From Alitta virens (Eukaryota; Annelida; Polychaeta; Phyllodocida; Nereididae), in contig OW028582.1 in NCBI GenBank assembly GCA_932294295.1, positions 38,662,204 through 38,726,203 on the forward strand: a DNA stretch of 64,000 nt, written 5' to 3'. Both the position numbers and the translations under genes were made by a program. Below the pieces are notes generated by a model that made no database searches, was not told the DNA's origin, and worked only from the letters and a program-made list of their open reading frames with translations. Shown piece after piece: positions 1 through 11,215 of the stretch. Within the stretch, counting starts at the first letter, position 1. Every line of letters starts with the position of its first letter.

Positions 1-660
1 TGCAGCCATAAAGCAAAGCAAAGCATTGCAGGTGATATTCAATTTGATAGCATCTGACTGATTGCTAAGACCAGTCATGAAAGGTGGGGCTGGAGCCTTG
101 AGGGAACTAAGTCCTCCCGACCAAAAAACAAAAACAGGGGGAACTCTGCAAGGCCACAGTTCCCCCAATGAATATTCTTGAATAATATTTGTTTACACTA
201 ACATATTTTATTTGCAAAGCAAGTATGACACTGCAGATGTATAAGCACCCTCTGGTGAAGGGGCCATCATTTGGTAAAGGGAGCAGGCTCCCTCACCTTG
301 GGCTTTCTTCCTTGGCCAAACTTTCTGGCAAAGAGACCCATCTTCCTTACGCGGGCCTACCTTTCTGATTTAGGGCAATAAAGCGGCCAGTCTTCCGACC
401 TTGAGGCCAGACTTTCGTGTAGAAGACTAAGCTAACCTTCCAGAATTAGTGCCTTTTTTTTCAGGTGAATGCCATGGCCACTTGCCCAAATTGTCTGGCA
501 ACTACAAATAACCAAAACCATCTATGATTTTAAGATGCTAACATTAAATCAGTATGGAGATACTTTTTTCAAAAAATATATAAAGTTATTGCAATTGAAA
601 TTGAATACCTGATTAAATATATAATTTGAACTCATTACAGGTATTATTTTTCACGCTAAG
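1..660. other. Unassigned 5' flank
   Basis: I see no gene here. The stretch is AT-rich in its second half. It contains a short perfect inverted repeat (listed separately) and nothing else I can assign. Confidence 0.5.
137..166. repeat. Short perfect inverted repeat (hairpin)
   Basis: GGGGGAACT at 137-145 is matched by its exact reverse complement AGTTCCCCC at 158-166, with a 12-nt loop. This could fold as a 9-bp stem. No gene is close enough to suggest a role, and a decayed repeat end is equally possible. Confidence 0.5.
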
Positions 661-799
661 CCGAGCCCAAGTGACCAATATTTCCCACTTTCATCACTGG
701 CTAAGCCATTGGTATGGTTATGGTAGACTGAATAATTGGCACCTTTGTATAGTGACCGAGGAGTACAATTCGCGGTCTCGTGGTTTCGTGGGGAGACAG

Positions 800-966
800 T
801 CACTTTCGCACCACGACAGTCCCAACTTTTGCACCATGACAGTCCCAACTTTTGCACCATGACAGTGCCAATTTCGTGCCACGAAAGTTACCCATTTTCG
901 CACCAGAAAAGTACCAACTTCGTACCATGAGAGTACCAACTTTCGTGGAACGAAAGTTACGACTTT
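800..966. repeat. 23-bp minisatellite, about seven degenerate units
   Basis: A 23-bp unit of the form GCACCATGACAGTCCCAACT plus TTT repeats from about 808. The first three units are nearly identical; later ones drift to forms with ACGAAAGT and GAGAGTACC. Both strands look open in several frames here only because the unit lacks stops in those frames. Confidence 0.8.
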
Positions 967-1130
967 GCCCCCCTCCTCCTCCTCTCACCTCCTCCTGTCC
1001 CCTCCTCCTCCTATGATTTTAAGAATCTAATTTTGCCCTCCACCCCCTCCTCCTCCTCCCCTCCTCATCCCTTCCTCCCCCTCCTCCCCTCCTCCTCCCC
1101 TCCCCCTCCTCCTCCTCCCCCTCCTCCCAT
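967..1130. repeat. Polypyrimidine (CCT)n low-complexity tract
   Basis: Almost uninterrupted C/T with CCT and CCCT units, broken once near 1010-1040. The Pro/Ser-rich reading frame across it is a by-product of the composition. Confidence 0.9.
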
Positions 1131-1385
1131 ACACGAATGCATTATTTGTCACATCAATAAGAAACCTTTCAGGTGTGCATTATGTAGGTATACCTATGGC
1201 TGGTATCAAATACTAAACCAAGATTGTACACAACTTAAAAGTCGAAATACGATATTAAACCAACTAGCAGCTTAATGTCCCGCCCCCTTGCTGATTGTTT
1301 TTTTTTTTTTGGTCATTAACACAATTAATATTGCATGTACAGCACTGTCGTGGTGGGAAATTAGTTGCTGTCGCAGTCTACTGTC

Positions 1386-1402
1386 GGGGGGGGGGGGGGG
1401 GG
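1386..1402. repeat. 17-nt poly(G) run
   Basis: Seventeen consecutive G residues followed by TGGGCG. A length-unstable homopolymer with quadruplex potential. Its exact length should be treated as unreliable in any assembly. Confidence 0.85.
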
Positions 1403-1590
1403 TGGGCGAACCTTCGCACCAAGAAGTGAACTCCTCGGCCACCATACCTTTGACCAGATTCGCCAATATGGTACAATTATCAAGCAGTAGTTTCTACAAT
1501 TCTCTCTATTTAAGGTTCTTGCCACTAATAGGATGACATTAAGGGCTGGGGTAAAACGGGAGGGGGGTAAATTCTACATTTTATTGTGTT

Positions 1591-1770
1591 AAGCAGCTGG
1601 GTGGCCTAATGGTTAAGGCATCCAATTTAAGGATTTAGATGACATGTAAAATTGGAGGTGACTTGTACTCGGTGTCTATGCTGAGGCGAGTAAAAGACCC
1701 CACCCATGGGGTAGATGTGTAACATTGTGCGGACTCCAAGCTTGTCATCTCGTATTATGTCTGCCTCTGG
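1591..1770 (+). mobile_element. tRNA-derived SINE, internally deleted
   Basis: It starts with AGCTGGGTGGCCTAATGGTTAAGGCAT, split here as a tRNA-like head whose A box is GTGGCCTAATGG. The B-box part is deleted. The family body follows (TTGTACTCGGTGTCTATGC, then AGTAAAAGACCCCACCCATG), and the CTGCCTCTGGC tail lies near 1760. The same body recurs at 8.4, 11.8 and, inverted, at 7.5 and 13.4 kb. Confidence 0.75.
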
Positions 1771-2423
1771 CTAAGTTTCAGACCCAGTGGCATCTAGACA
1801 TTGAAACATCGTATTACTTTTTCACTTGCCTCGGCATAGACACATACTTTGATGAAGTTCCTGCACATTACATGCGGGCTATAGTAACCTGTTCTGTGAA
1901 TTTCACGGCTGGATTTGAGCTGAAGAAGGGATGCAATTGAGCATTGACTTTTCAGATTTCTCCCATAAATTAATACATTCAGAGCCTGTCATGGCAGCTA
2001 GCCTTTCTTTAAAAGGTTATTCACCTGTCCCATAATTCCATAGAAATGGCAGTCAACGCCTCACACCATATTGAATCAGCCATCTCCGTTATAGTGATGA
2101 TGTGGTCTTTTGCTGCTCTAAGTCATTCACGTTCGCTGCTTAGATTTTATTTTTTCCTGGAGGTTTTTAGCTGCCGAATCTGAGCATCTGGCGGTGGGGC
2201 CTCATCACCATAGAAACATCTTGCAGAAGGATGGAAGGGCCCAGGGCATGCTGGGATTGGTAGATCAATCAAACTTCCTGATGGAATTTCAAATATGCTA
2301 AGAAATATGACCAGATCGAAACTCCAGTGCAGTGAAGAAACTAATAATAAAGTCTCCTCTAGTTATGAGTTATAAATTGCCAACCAATATCTCACGAAAG
2401 TATAAGCCTGCATAAATGCCATA
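1771..2423. other. Unassigned intergenic stretch
   Basis: No convincing coding frame, RNA gene or repeat family was recognised between the SINE and the TIR element. Confidence 0.4.
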
Positions 2424-2962
2424 AGGGGCGTTCACACTATCACGTGTCTAAGACCTACGTCTGACCACATACGTAAAAAACTGGCTATACGTGCTCACTC
2501 GTGGCGCTGTTAATCATGTATGACCCTAGATCGCTCGCCAGACGTCCGTAAAACACTCGCCAGACATCCGTCATCAGGCATCCATCAGGCATCCGCCAGG
2601 CACTCATAGATCCCTCGTAGATCCCTTGTAGATCCCTCGTAGATCCCTCGAAGATGGCTAGAAGATTGCTCGTAGATAGCCCAAAGATCCCTCATAGATC
2701 CCTCGTAGATCCCTCGTAGATTGCCCCTAGATAGCCCGTAGATAGCCCGTAGATCCCTCGTAGATTGCCCCTAGATAGCCCATAGATAGCCCGTAGATCC
2801 CTCGTAGATTGCCCCTAGATAGCCCGTAGACAGCCCGTAGATAGCCCGTGCGAGTGGTTCAAGGATGGGGTGGCTACGTATGGCCAAGGATGAGCAAGAG
2901 TAAAAACTAAATACCATCTGTCGTCATACGTAGGTCGTATACGTGATAGTGTGAACACACCT
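2424..2962. mobile_element. Non-autonomous TIR DNA transposon (MITE-like)
   Basis: The ends are inverted copies. The left end carries GTTCACACTATCACG at 2430 and the right end its complement CGTGATAGTGTGAAC at 2942-2956. Similarity continues inward (ACCTACGTCTGACCAC against ACCTACGTATGACGAC) and outward with a few mismatches. A TA dinucleotide lies at both borders (2422-2423 and 2964-2965), compatible with a 2-bp target duplication but weak evidence. There is no transposase; the interior is a tandem repeat. I cannot assign the superfamily. Confidence 0.75.
2607..2849. repeat. 11-bp tandem repeat inside the TIR element
   Basis: About 22 units of TAGATCCCTCG, TAGATTGCCCC and TAGATAGCCCG. In the second half the units are arranged in a repeated order, giving a nested period of about 44 bp seen about three times from 2708 to 2825. 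It lies wholly between the terminal inverted repeats. Confidence 0.85.
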
Positions 2963-3900
2963 GTAACTTGGTGGATTCTTTGAAGTTTAAGAAGGTAAAT
3001 TAATATCTCTGTTCAATCTGCAACTGTTTCAGATTTCATTATTACCTGGTTCAAAACCAACTTTGGAAAACATTTAGATTCTTAACATTGAAATTTTATT
3101 TTTGTCTACGTTCAAAGGTCTGAAGTGTTGATACCAACATACATTCTGTATCATATTCGTTATGTTATAATAAAACATAATTAAGAAGTTTTAGAATGAA
3201 GTAACAAATTGTCTGGAGAGTTACATTGTACTACGGTTACATAGTATACACCGACAGCAAAAGGTGGAAAAAATGAATGAATGTAGAAACCGCGGCAGAC
3301 CAAATATGATTACTAGAGATTTTTTTTTTTTTGGTTTATTTTATCACTAGAATTTTAAACTGAGAGGTGTGAGACTTAGGACTCACAAATGATGTTAAAC
3401 GCTGTTCTAAAGCATGGAAACCTTTCGCCTTCTCTCAGTTCAGAGACTAAAGAAGGATATCAAGAACCGAATATTTTCATTTGAGGTCTGACAAAGACAA
3501 AGCGAGCACGGTTCACCAAAACTGGAAGAGGGATCTCACTTCTTATATCGCATGACTTCACACACTCATGTTTGTGTATATTGTAAGTACTGCAAAGATG
3601 TTTACATGAATACCTACATTTGTATCCTTATGTCATTTAGGTTTTGTTGTACATACTTGAACAGGATCTTCTTGTAAGATCCAAATTTCCTCATGAAATG
3701 AAACTTATTTTCTCAGACTGATCCCTTAACGTAAAAATACGATATTAATTTCTAAAACAAAAATTGGGGAAGAGTGCTCGAGCCATGACTGTTAGCAAGA
3801 TGCTGATCTGGGTTCGAATCACACTCAGAAAAAAGGCTGATACTTTTAAACCGTTGCCCCAAACTTTATATAATCTTAGCAAAATGAATGTCCACAAATA
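2963..3900. other. Unassigned AT-rich stretch
   Basis: Contains a T homopolymer near 3320-3332 but no coding frame or repeat that I recognise. Its right end may be the decayed upstream part of the LINE fragment that follows. Confidence 0.35.
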
Positions 3901-3918
3901 TGACTTCATTAAGCATAT

Positions 3919-4363
3919 ATGATCAGTAATTGCAAAGGACCTAACTTGCCCTGTATTGTGGAATGGCGCAAACGAAAAATGGCTCAGTTGTCGTTTTTTT
4001 TTTTTTCAGATAGGGAAGATCTTTACAATCTGAGGACAAATGACACTTTTCATATCCCCCATTTCCAAACAATGACATATGGAAAAAAAAGTTTTCGGTA
4101 TTATGGAAGTAAATTTCGGATGCATATACCAAGTAACATCAGAAGCAAAGTATCACTCAGTAGCTTCAAATCCGCTGTGACTAGCTGGCTGAATTCTCAA
4201 AATAATACGAATATAAATTTTTTATAACCGCAGATGTTGTCAACTAATCTTGTCAAAATTTGTGCATTGAAATATTTAAGAATCATTTGTACAATCTTTA
4301 TTTCCTCTAAGGTGCTGAATTGTACGATGGAGTGCTTTATATGTGTGCTATTATTATTATTAT
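3919..4363 (+). mobile_element. LINE 3' end (reverse transcriptase C-terminus), decayed
   Basis: The frame at 3919-4227 reads YNLRTNDTFHIPH, then GKKSFRYYGSKFRMHIPSN and SLSSFKSAVTSWLNS. These match the usual LINE C-terminal pattern (YNLR, GxxSxxYxGxxxWNxLPxxI, SLxxFKxxxxxWL), although the Trp-Asn is replaced by RM. A (TTA)n microsatellite at about 4349-4362 is a plausible 3' tail. The upstream reverse transcriptase is absent. Confidence 0.75.
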
Positions 4364-4369
4364 ATATAC

Positions 4370-5156
4370 TATATACTATTATATAAACTAAGACTCTATG
4401 AAGCCGAACATGAGCGACTTATAAATGCAATAAATGACAGTTCACAACAACCAAAACTTAGGACATATAAACTATTTAAAACTGATTGTAGAATAGAACC
4501 TTATCTTGAATTGCAACAAATTCGCAAAGTGTTAACTAAAATAGCTAGATTTAGGACAAGTTCACATAGCCTGAAGATTGAAACAGGTCGACACCATAAA
4601 CCAATAATTCCTGCTCCAAATAGAATATGTGAAAAGTGTACGTTAAACTTTGTAGAAGACGAAATTCACTGTTTGATTGTCTGTCCTGGTAATGAGCAAC
4701 ACCGTGTTAACCTTTTTTTTAATGCAACTAAATTTATTAACAACTTCTTGTCTCTAGATGATATAACTAAGTTTACAGCAATAATGACAAACAAGGAACC
4801 TGAGTTATTAATTAGTTTAGGAAAGTTTCTCCTTCAAGCCGATGTGTAGAGAAAACCATCTCCTGTATCCACACAGTTATTAATTTAGTTTATTAGTTTA
4901 TTAGTTATGATGTGCTTGTCATGTTTTGGACTTTAAGAGTGAAATGTTTTTATTAGCGGCTTGTATTTTTTTCTATTGTGTATGTGGATTTTAAACACGT
5001 ATTATAAGTTAACTTGGTGGCTGGAACCTTGATTATTGAAATTTTATTGCTTTCTGTATTTACATTAATGTCTCTTTCATGTTATCTTTTAACTGAATGA
5101 CATATGTATCACTTATGATATTTTACATGTCAATAAAATCTCTATATATATATATT
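4370..5156 (+). mobile_element. LINE 3' end with C-terminal zinc knuckle and 3' UTR
   Basis: The open frame to 4849 contains KLRTYKLFKTDCRIEPYL, LTKIARFRTSSHSLKIETGR and ICEKCTLNFVEDEIHCLIVCP. This is the C-terminal Cys-x2-Cys...His...Cys segment found downstream of the reverse transcriptase in many non-LTR elements. A 3' UTR of about 300 nt follows and ends with AATAAA near 5132 and a (TA)n tail at 5143-5155. It is 5'-truncated and differs in sequence from the fragment just upstream, so it is a separate insertion. Confidence 0.85.
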
Positions 5157-6480
5157 GTAGAATAGATTTTTTTTATAGATTAGTTCTATACTTATACTTT
5201 CCAAACTGTATATTATTGTTCCTAATATGTCGTACAGAAGCTTCGGCTTGGGTCATATATTTTGTATTGTACATTGAATGTGACACCGTGATTTAAAACG
5301 ACTTTAAATCAAATGTTACTCCTACTACTAGTAAAATCCACTTATCTTGTGAATTATCCAAATTGAAGGAGCTTTACTAGAAACATGGATTATAGTTGTC
5401 CCATAATAGCTCATTTAGAGTGGGTGCTTATTCATATTTTGGCACTTCAACAAAATATAACTTCACTGGAGCTATAGCCAAAAAACTGGGCCACAGGTGG
5501 AACGCATATATGTGCACTACACCTTAATTAAAATCTCAGTTAAACTTTGCTGCATTGCATTGCCAATAATACTTTTACGCCTAGGGTGCAAATTGGTCAT
5601 TTCCCTACCATTTATTTTGTTAATTGGAATCAAGCTGTGTAATGCATTTTGCCAGTGCATTCTGCAAAATTTTTATTTTCAATGCTGATAGAAAATGCCT
5701 TTTATATAAACAGGGTGACAGTAGAAATATTAGATGTAGAACAGCATAGAAAGTCATAAAAATTGTCCAATACCAGGTTTAATAATGACACAACTTCACA
5801 GCATTTTTCTGTAACGTATAACTAATGTTCTATAATCTTCCCTAATGCGAAAATCATGTCACAAACTAAAAAAAAACTAAAAATTAAAAGAAGTCCACCT
5901 ACCTCTTTTTGTGATATATTCTCCATTATTATATCCATAAAGCAGATATGCGTGTGGGTCCCAGAAGCTTGTGAATAATGCTAAGCCAAAGTATCCAGCT
6001 GAGGACTGCCCGTTTGCCTTATGGACACTGGACGTCAAATGAGAGCGTCATGACGGCGCGTTCTACGTCGGAGAGCACGCTATAGCTAGAGCAGACTGAC
6101 TGACAAGCCCAGCAGGCCGAGCATTGCCTGCCAAATGCACGCGGGTGTGAGCAACAATTACTTGGAGCAGTAGGCAAGTTTATAACACCAGGCTTTAGGG
6201 CAAATGGTCCGTGCTAGGTGAAATCCAATTTCAACTTACTAAGGGCCCGAACATATGGCTTAAAGGCATGTCTTCCTAATACAGCCAATTCCATATGCAG
6301 TGGGTTGCATTTGAAGGATCATTTCTCTTCCGAACTTAATTTCCTGTCCTTATCTCTTGCCGAGGGGGACCACATTTTAAGTTTTCGGCTGCTGGGTCAA
6401 CCTCTCCTGAATCTAATATAATGATATATTCTTCAATAAAATGTGCTTCTCCAATAAAATATATTTGTTTATGCATGAAC
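5157..6480. other. Unassigned intergenic stretch
   Basis: AT-rich with no supported gene. A small open frame at 5497-5688 is hydrophobic but has no start context or recognisable motif. Confidence 0.35.
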
Positions 6481-6497
6481 GTGACAGTTCAATATTC

Positions 6498-7053
6498 TGT
6501 TATATTGGATTTAAAAAGTTATATTGGATCGCTAAACTTCTATTGGAATGTTAAGTAATGCATAGTTTTATTATGTTCAGAAAAGCTATATTGAGAGCAA
6601 ACCGCCCGGTATAGCTTTTTTTAATCATGTAGCTATGTTGGACTCACATATTTACAAATAGTGGATGGCAAGGAGTCCAATATGAAGTTTTGTTGGATGA
6701 AGAACAGCTATATTGGACGAGGCGTTAGCCAAGTCCAATATAGCTTTCTGTGAATTCAATAAAACTATATTGGACGACTTTTCATCTTCTATTTGTTGTA
6801 TTCTCCAATGAAATGTCACATATGACTAAAAAAACCTACTTACAAATTCCTTCATATAACTTCTTCTGTCCAATATAACTTCTTCTGTCCAATATAACTC
6901 TTCAATCTACTATTACTTTCTTCTGTCCTATGTAACATATTCAATCCAATATAACTTTTTTTTCTGTCCAATATTATTTTTTCAATGCGATATTACTTTC
7001 TTGTATCCAATATAATTTTTACCAATCCAATATACCCTTTTTCTATCCAATAT
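6498..7053. repeat. Cluster of TCCAATATA / TATATTGGA nonamers in both orientations
   Basis: The left half (about 6500-6770) carries mostly TATATTGGA-type words. The right half (about 6860-7050) carries mostly TCCAATATA, spaced 18-30 bp apart and separated by CTTCTG or TTTTTT. The arrangement is a loose inverted repeat of short words, not a clean tandem array. I know of no named family that matches. Confidence 0.6.
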
Positions 7054-7208
7054 AATAACAAATTAGACAGTCACATGGTATGGAAAAAGACACCTGTTTG
7101 CACAAGCACATTTCATGGAGAATATTTGTGTAGTATTTATGGCATAGTAAAATGGCATTATATTCTTCAATGTTGAACTGATCAGTAGCTTATTGTACTT
7201 ATATAATC

Positions 7209-7345
7209 AGTTATCAGAGGTTGATGTAATGATGAGATTGAGCGCGTGTATGTATTGTATGCCGTGCAACACATTTACCCCTGAGGTGGGTCTTTATATT
7301 GACCCAGAGATGTAGCTCATATTAGAGGTCAGTTTCAGAAATCGA
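7209..7345 (-). mobile_element. Decayed SINE fragment
   Basis: Parts resemble, in reverse orientation, the tail and body of the SINE at 7455-7633 (TAATGATGAGATT, ACACATTTACCCCTGAGGTGGGTCT, TGTAGCTCAT). It is divergent and truncated. Confidence 0.45.
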
Positions 7346-7454
7346 GACTATCATATATAAGTCGCCCAGTTTTCTCAGTATGAAATGTGCATTAATTATG
7401 ATTGTAATTAAAAACATGGAAATGCAATGTTCCATGTTTCAATGCTACTGGGTC

Positions 7455-7633
7455 AGAAATGTAGTCACCTTATATGACCAGTTGCCAGAAGCAGGTGTAA
7501 TGATACGATGATCAGGCTGCTTGGAGTCCACGCCACGTTACACATTCACCCTATGGGTGGGGTCATTTTCTTGCCTCAGCATAGACACAGAGTACAAGGC
7601 ATCTCCAATTTGACGTCTCATGGCCAGCTGGGG
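7455..7633 (-). mobile_element. tRNA-derived SINE, body and tail
   Basis: On the minus strand it reads CAGCTGG, GACGTCAAATTGGAG, TGCCTTGTACTCTGTGTCTA, GACCCCACCCATAGGG and TGCTTCTGGCAACTGGTCAT. This is the same family as the copies at 1.6, 8.4 and 11.8 kb, without the tRNA-like head. Confidence 0.75.
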
Positions 7634-8340
7634 TGAAGCTTATCCAGTATTATACACAATTCCAGGAACACTTCTAAAATGACGACCTGCAGAAAGCAAT
7701 AAATGCTTTCATTTGCTTATAACAGATGTGTTTGAAGTTCGCACTAAACCTGTTTGTTTACTGTTAACTTACTTGGTTACATAGGACTCTGACTCTTTAT
7801 ATGTCTGACTCCATAAATAACGATAATGCACAAAGGTGTGTGACTTTCCCTTTCTTATCAATCTATACACCAAATACAATGCTATAATAACAGCCATTAT
7901 AAACCCATCATCTGGGCTGTGTTTGTGTATCATTGCAACACGTGTATGGGCTGACAAGTACACATTTGCATGACTTTACATACAAATGAAATTGATCAGT
8001 AATACTCAGATTGTTATTCAAACCACTATCTGCATGATCTAGGGAATAACGCTGTTTGGTAATCATTGCAATTTAAATGATCAATCAGATTCAGACTGTG
8101 GGGGCCATCAATAACATTAATCGCTTTAATAGAAATATCCTCTTTGATACTCAATAATCATAATGCTCCCTTGACCACTGTGGGCAGCCAACGGAATACT
8201 AATGGTCAAAATAAGGCAATGCATTATAGGTAATCGGTCACTTGTCAGCCAATGGTCAGCCAGTGGTCAGCCAATGGTGAGATAATCAGCAAATCCCTTG
8301 ATTAATAATTTAATCATATTATTTGTGTCCTGTACATATT
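7634..8340. other. Unassigned stretch with one small hydrophobic ORF
   Basis: A minus-strand open frame at 7769-7963 (64 codons) contains the hydrophobic run GFIMAVIIALYLVYRLIRKG, which could be one transmembrane helix. Without splice or homology support I do not call it a gene. The rest is featureless. Confidence 0.25.
8245..8277. repeat. 11-bp tandem repeat, three units
   Basis: Three consecutive units of TCAGCCAATGG, the middle one with A to G. Related words (CAGCCAACGG, TAATGGTCA) lie just upstream. Confidence 0.7.
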
Positions 8341-8345
8341 GTTGT

Positions 8346-8620
8346 AGTTACAGCCAGAAATGTGACCCAAAGATTAAGTCATCCACCTTATTGACCGGCT
8401 TCGCTGAAGGTTCCGATCCAAGGCCCGGGCACTCTTCGTGAGCTACATCCCAGCTGCTGGATGTCGATCGCATGAGATGTTAAATTGGAGGTGCCTTGTA
8501 CTCGGTGTCTATGCTAAGACAAGTAAAAGACTCCACCCATGGGGTAGATATGGAACGTGGTGGGCCTCCATGCTTTATCATCCCTTATATCTCCTACTAG
8601 CAGCCGGTCATATAAACTAG
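8346..8620 (+). mobile_element. tRNA-derived SINE
   Basis: A decayed tRNA head (GATTAAGTCATCCACC) is followed by a B-box-like GGTTCCGATCC. The family body follows: GAGCTACATCCCAGCTGCTGG, ATGAGATGTTAAATTGGAGG, CTTGTACTCGGTGTCTATGC, AGACTCCACCCATGGGG. It ends in GCAGCCGGTCATATAA. Confidence 0.8.
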
Positions 8621-9080
8621 GTAAGCTTCCGTAGCATTAAGGCATGGCATTTTAGGATTTTTTAGTGCATCGATTAAACTGGAATTACTGAGTCAAACCG
8701 TGTAAGCTTGGGAATGAGATCACTTACTGTGTATCTCTTTAGAACAGCCAGTTTAGTAGAGAGTGCAAAGGCTAATCATCACCAAGTTATGAAATATAAC
8801 CTCTAGTGCGCCCTGGGTAATAGTAAATCATTTTATAATAATAATGGCTGTCCTATAGATATTTCTATAGCTTGGTTTGACCAGTAAACTAAGTAAATGA
8901 CCACTGCCCACCTGGGGCCAGTAAGAAGAATGATAGCACCCATCAAGACATGTCAGATACTGTGGGGCCCCCAAGAAATTGTGTATTGCCCTCTTTTGTT
9001 CACAGGAAACCCCACCTGAACACCATTAATAACCAAGAAGAATAGTAATGGTAGGCAATGCAGTTTAACTGACATACTGA
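8621..9080. other. Unassigned intergenic stretch
   Basis: No coding frame or recognised repeat. It lies between two SINEs of different families. Confidence 0.35.
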
Positions 9081-9084
9081 TGTG

Positions 9085-9245
9085 AGGTGCTGTGGCCTAA
9101 TGGTTAAAGTGTACGCCTGCACTTAAGTGCAAGGCTATAGGTTCGAGCCCACGCCATGGCATGGAGGAACTGAGCAGATCCTCCGTAACTCTTTGCTCCA
9201 CTCCAGCCATTCAGGTGTAAATGGGTACTTGGCTATGGGCAGACT
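9085..9245 (+). mobile_element. tRNA-derived SINE, second family
   Basis: The A box TGGCCTAATGGT is at about 9093-9104 and the B box GGTTCGAGCCC at 9140-9150, both close to the RNA polymerase III consensus. The unrelated body begins GGCATGGAGGAACTGAGC. The head cannot form a complete tRNA acceptor stem as far as I can see, so I read it as a SINE, not a tRNA gene. Confidence 0.7.
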
Positions 9246-10440
9246 TAGTCTCAGAACAGTTTATTTCATATATATATATGCATATACACAACGATTAATA
9301 CATATATATTATATCTTAATGAAATTATGCAATATGTGGGACACTTCAAAGATAATGAAATATCGCTAAAGAAGTGCCCCCAGTTTCAGGATATCCCCCT
9401 CCAAATCATTCTCATATTACACAGGAAACAGAAGGACATAAGCATGCGCTAATGCACAGAGTAAGTTGCTATGATAACTAACACCAAAGGGTGCATAAAA
9501 AATATATATATACTCCAAGAGGTGTATTTACTATTCAATTTTTTTTCTTCTAATATATAGCTTCATTAATCTGGCATGTAATGAGAGAAAGGTAAAGAAT
9601 CCCGCAGGAACCGATAGACTAACTACACAAAGGACAAATATTCAGAATGGGTGGAAGTGATGGCAATTGTGAGTACTCAACCCATGAAATGCCGTAAATG
9701 GCTGCATGCTTTTTTTTTCAAGACAATGAGACCCTTGTCAACTTAATTTCAATTGTCCATAGCCAGTGAGTTACCTTAGACTGCGCATGGCAAGGGAATT
9801 AAGTTCGAATTTTGTATTTTTATTCTTGGCTTAACAAGTAAAAGTTTCCACTCGTTATGTAACGAGCAGCAGGCTCTATCATCTCATCATCATCTCTGCC
9901 GCTAATAGTGAATCACAGTCACGAGGTAAATGAACGTCATACCGATTTACATAATATTACATAAGACCTCTAATCTCTGCAGACTGCCTGGCTAAAGGTC
10001 ACAAGTATAAGTATGAAGAATTGATCGTGTATTTTCATGTAATATTATGACTATGTATCAAGTTATGCTTCGAGTATTATGAATATATTATTATTTACCC
10101 ATAACATCGGTCCACTTGCAACGTAACTTGGCTGATGAATGACGCTAATTGGTACAAGTAATAGTCCCATGACAGGTTATGTCATAATGTTTCTTACATG
10201 AAAGCTTTACATCACACTGTGATCGTTCATCAGTACATGGCAATATGGAAAATAATTGCATGTTAATTCACTGGCATATAGCTCAATGCACTTGAAAGGT
10301 TGGTAATTAAAGTTGGTGCACTTGAATTACTTGATGCTAGTCGAATTAAAGGCAGATTATCTGCCGCTGAGGCAAGCTCTAACAATCAGGACTTCACGAT
10401 ATTTTATTGTATTGTATCAGATATTCATCTGAATTTTCCG
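9246..10440. other. Unassigned AT-rich stretch
   Basis: Several short (TA)n runs (about 9270-9310, 9500-9512) and no supported gene. Confidence 0.35.
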
Positions 10441-10447
10441 TTCATAA

Positions 10448-10672
10448 GACCAGCTGCCAGATACAGACATAATGATGAGATGATAAAGCTGAGATGCCAC
10501 ACCATGGGTGTGGTTTTGTACTGGCCTCAGCATGGCAACTGAATGCAAAATCATATCTACATCTCTGGAATGATATCCAGCCGAGATATAGCTCATGAAG
10601 AGTGCCCTGGCTGGGATTTGAAGCCGGGACCTTCAGCAGAGCTTGCCATGGGCCTAAACTATTAGAACAGTA
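10448..10672 (-). mobile_element. tRNA-derived SINE, inverted
   Basis: On the minus strand the head GGCAAGCTCTGCTGAAGGTC leads into a B-box-like GGCTTCAAATCCC. GAGCTATATCTCGGCTGG and a body ending ATTATGTCTGTATCTGGCAG follow. It belongs to the 8.4-kb family but is more decayed. Confidence 0.65.
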
Positions 10673-10829
10673 ATTGTGTGATCAATTATTGAAGGCAGAA
10701 ATGCAGCAAAGGTAAAGTCTGGGATTTACAGCCTATTATCTGGACAAATATGCTCAACGGTGACATGTGCTTGAGCATGTGTTTATGGTTAGTTGTACTG
10801 TACATACAAAATATAGTTTAAATAAATTT

Positions 10830-10875
10830 ACTTGCTAACTTAACTATTTATTACTTAATTACTTACTTACTCGCG

Positions 10876-10911
<36 letters not shown>

Positions 10912-11215
10912 AACTTACTAACTTACTGACTCACTCACTCACTCACTCACTTACTTACTTCCTTACTTACCAACTTCAATACTTACTTCCTTCATTCCTT
11001 CCTTACTTCTTATTTCCTTCCTTACTTCTTTCCTTCCTTACTTCCATCCTTCCTTACTTCCTAACTTACCAACTTCCATACTTACTTACTTACTTCCTTC
11101 GTTCCTTCCGTCCTTCCTTCCTTCATTCCTGCCTTCCTTACATCCTTTCTTACATCATTCCCTCCTTACTTCCTTCCTAACTTCATTCCGTACGTCCTTA
11201 CATCCTTACTTACAT
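10830..11215. repeat. (CTTA)n / (CTTC)n compound microsatellite
   Basis: Nearly 390 bp of CTTA, CTCA and CTTC tetranucleotides with gradual interruption. Length is likely polymorphic. Confidence 0.95.

Noticed and set aside
1033..1275. Proline-rich protein ORF
   Set aside because: It is the translation of a (CCT)n tract.
9085..9165. A true tRNA gene
   Set aside because: The A and B boxes are good, but I could not pair a full acceptor stem and the SINE body continues directly after it.
10842..11215. CRISPR-like or satellite array
   Set aside because: It is a plain CTTA/CTTC microsatellite without spacers.
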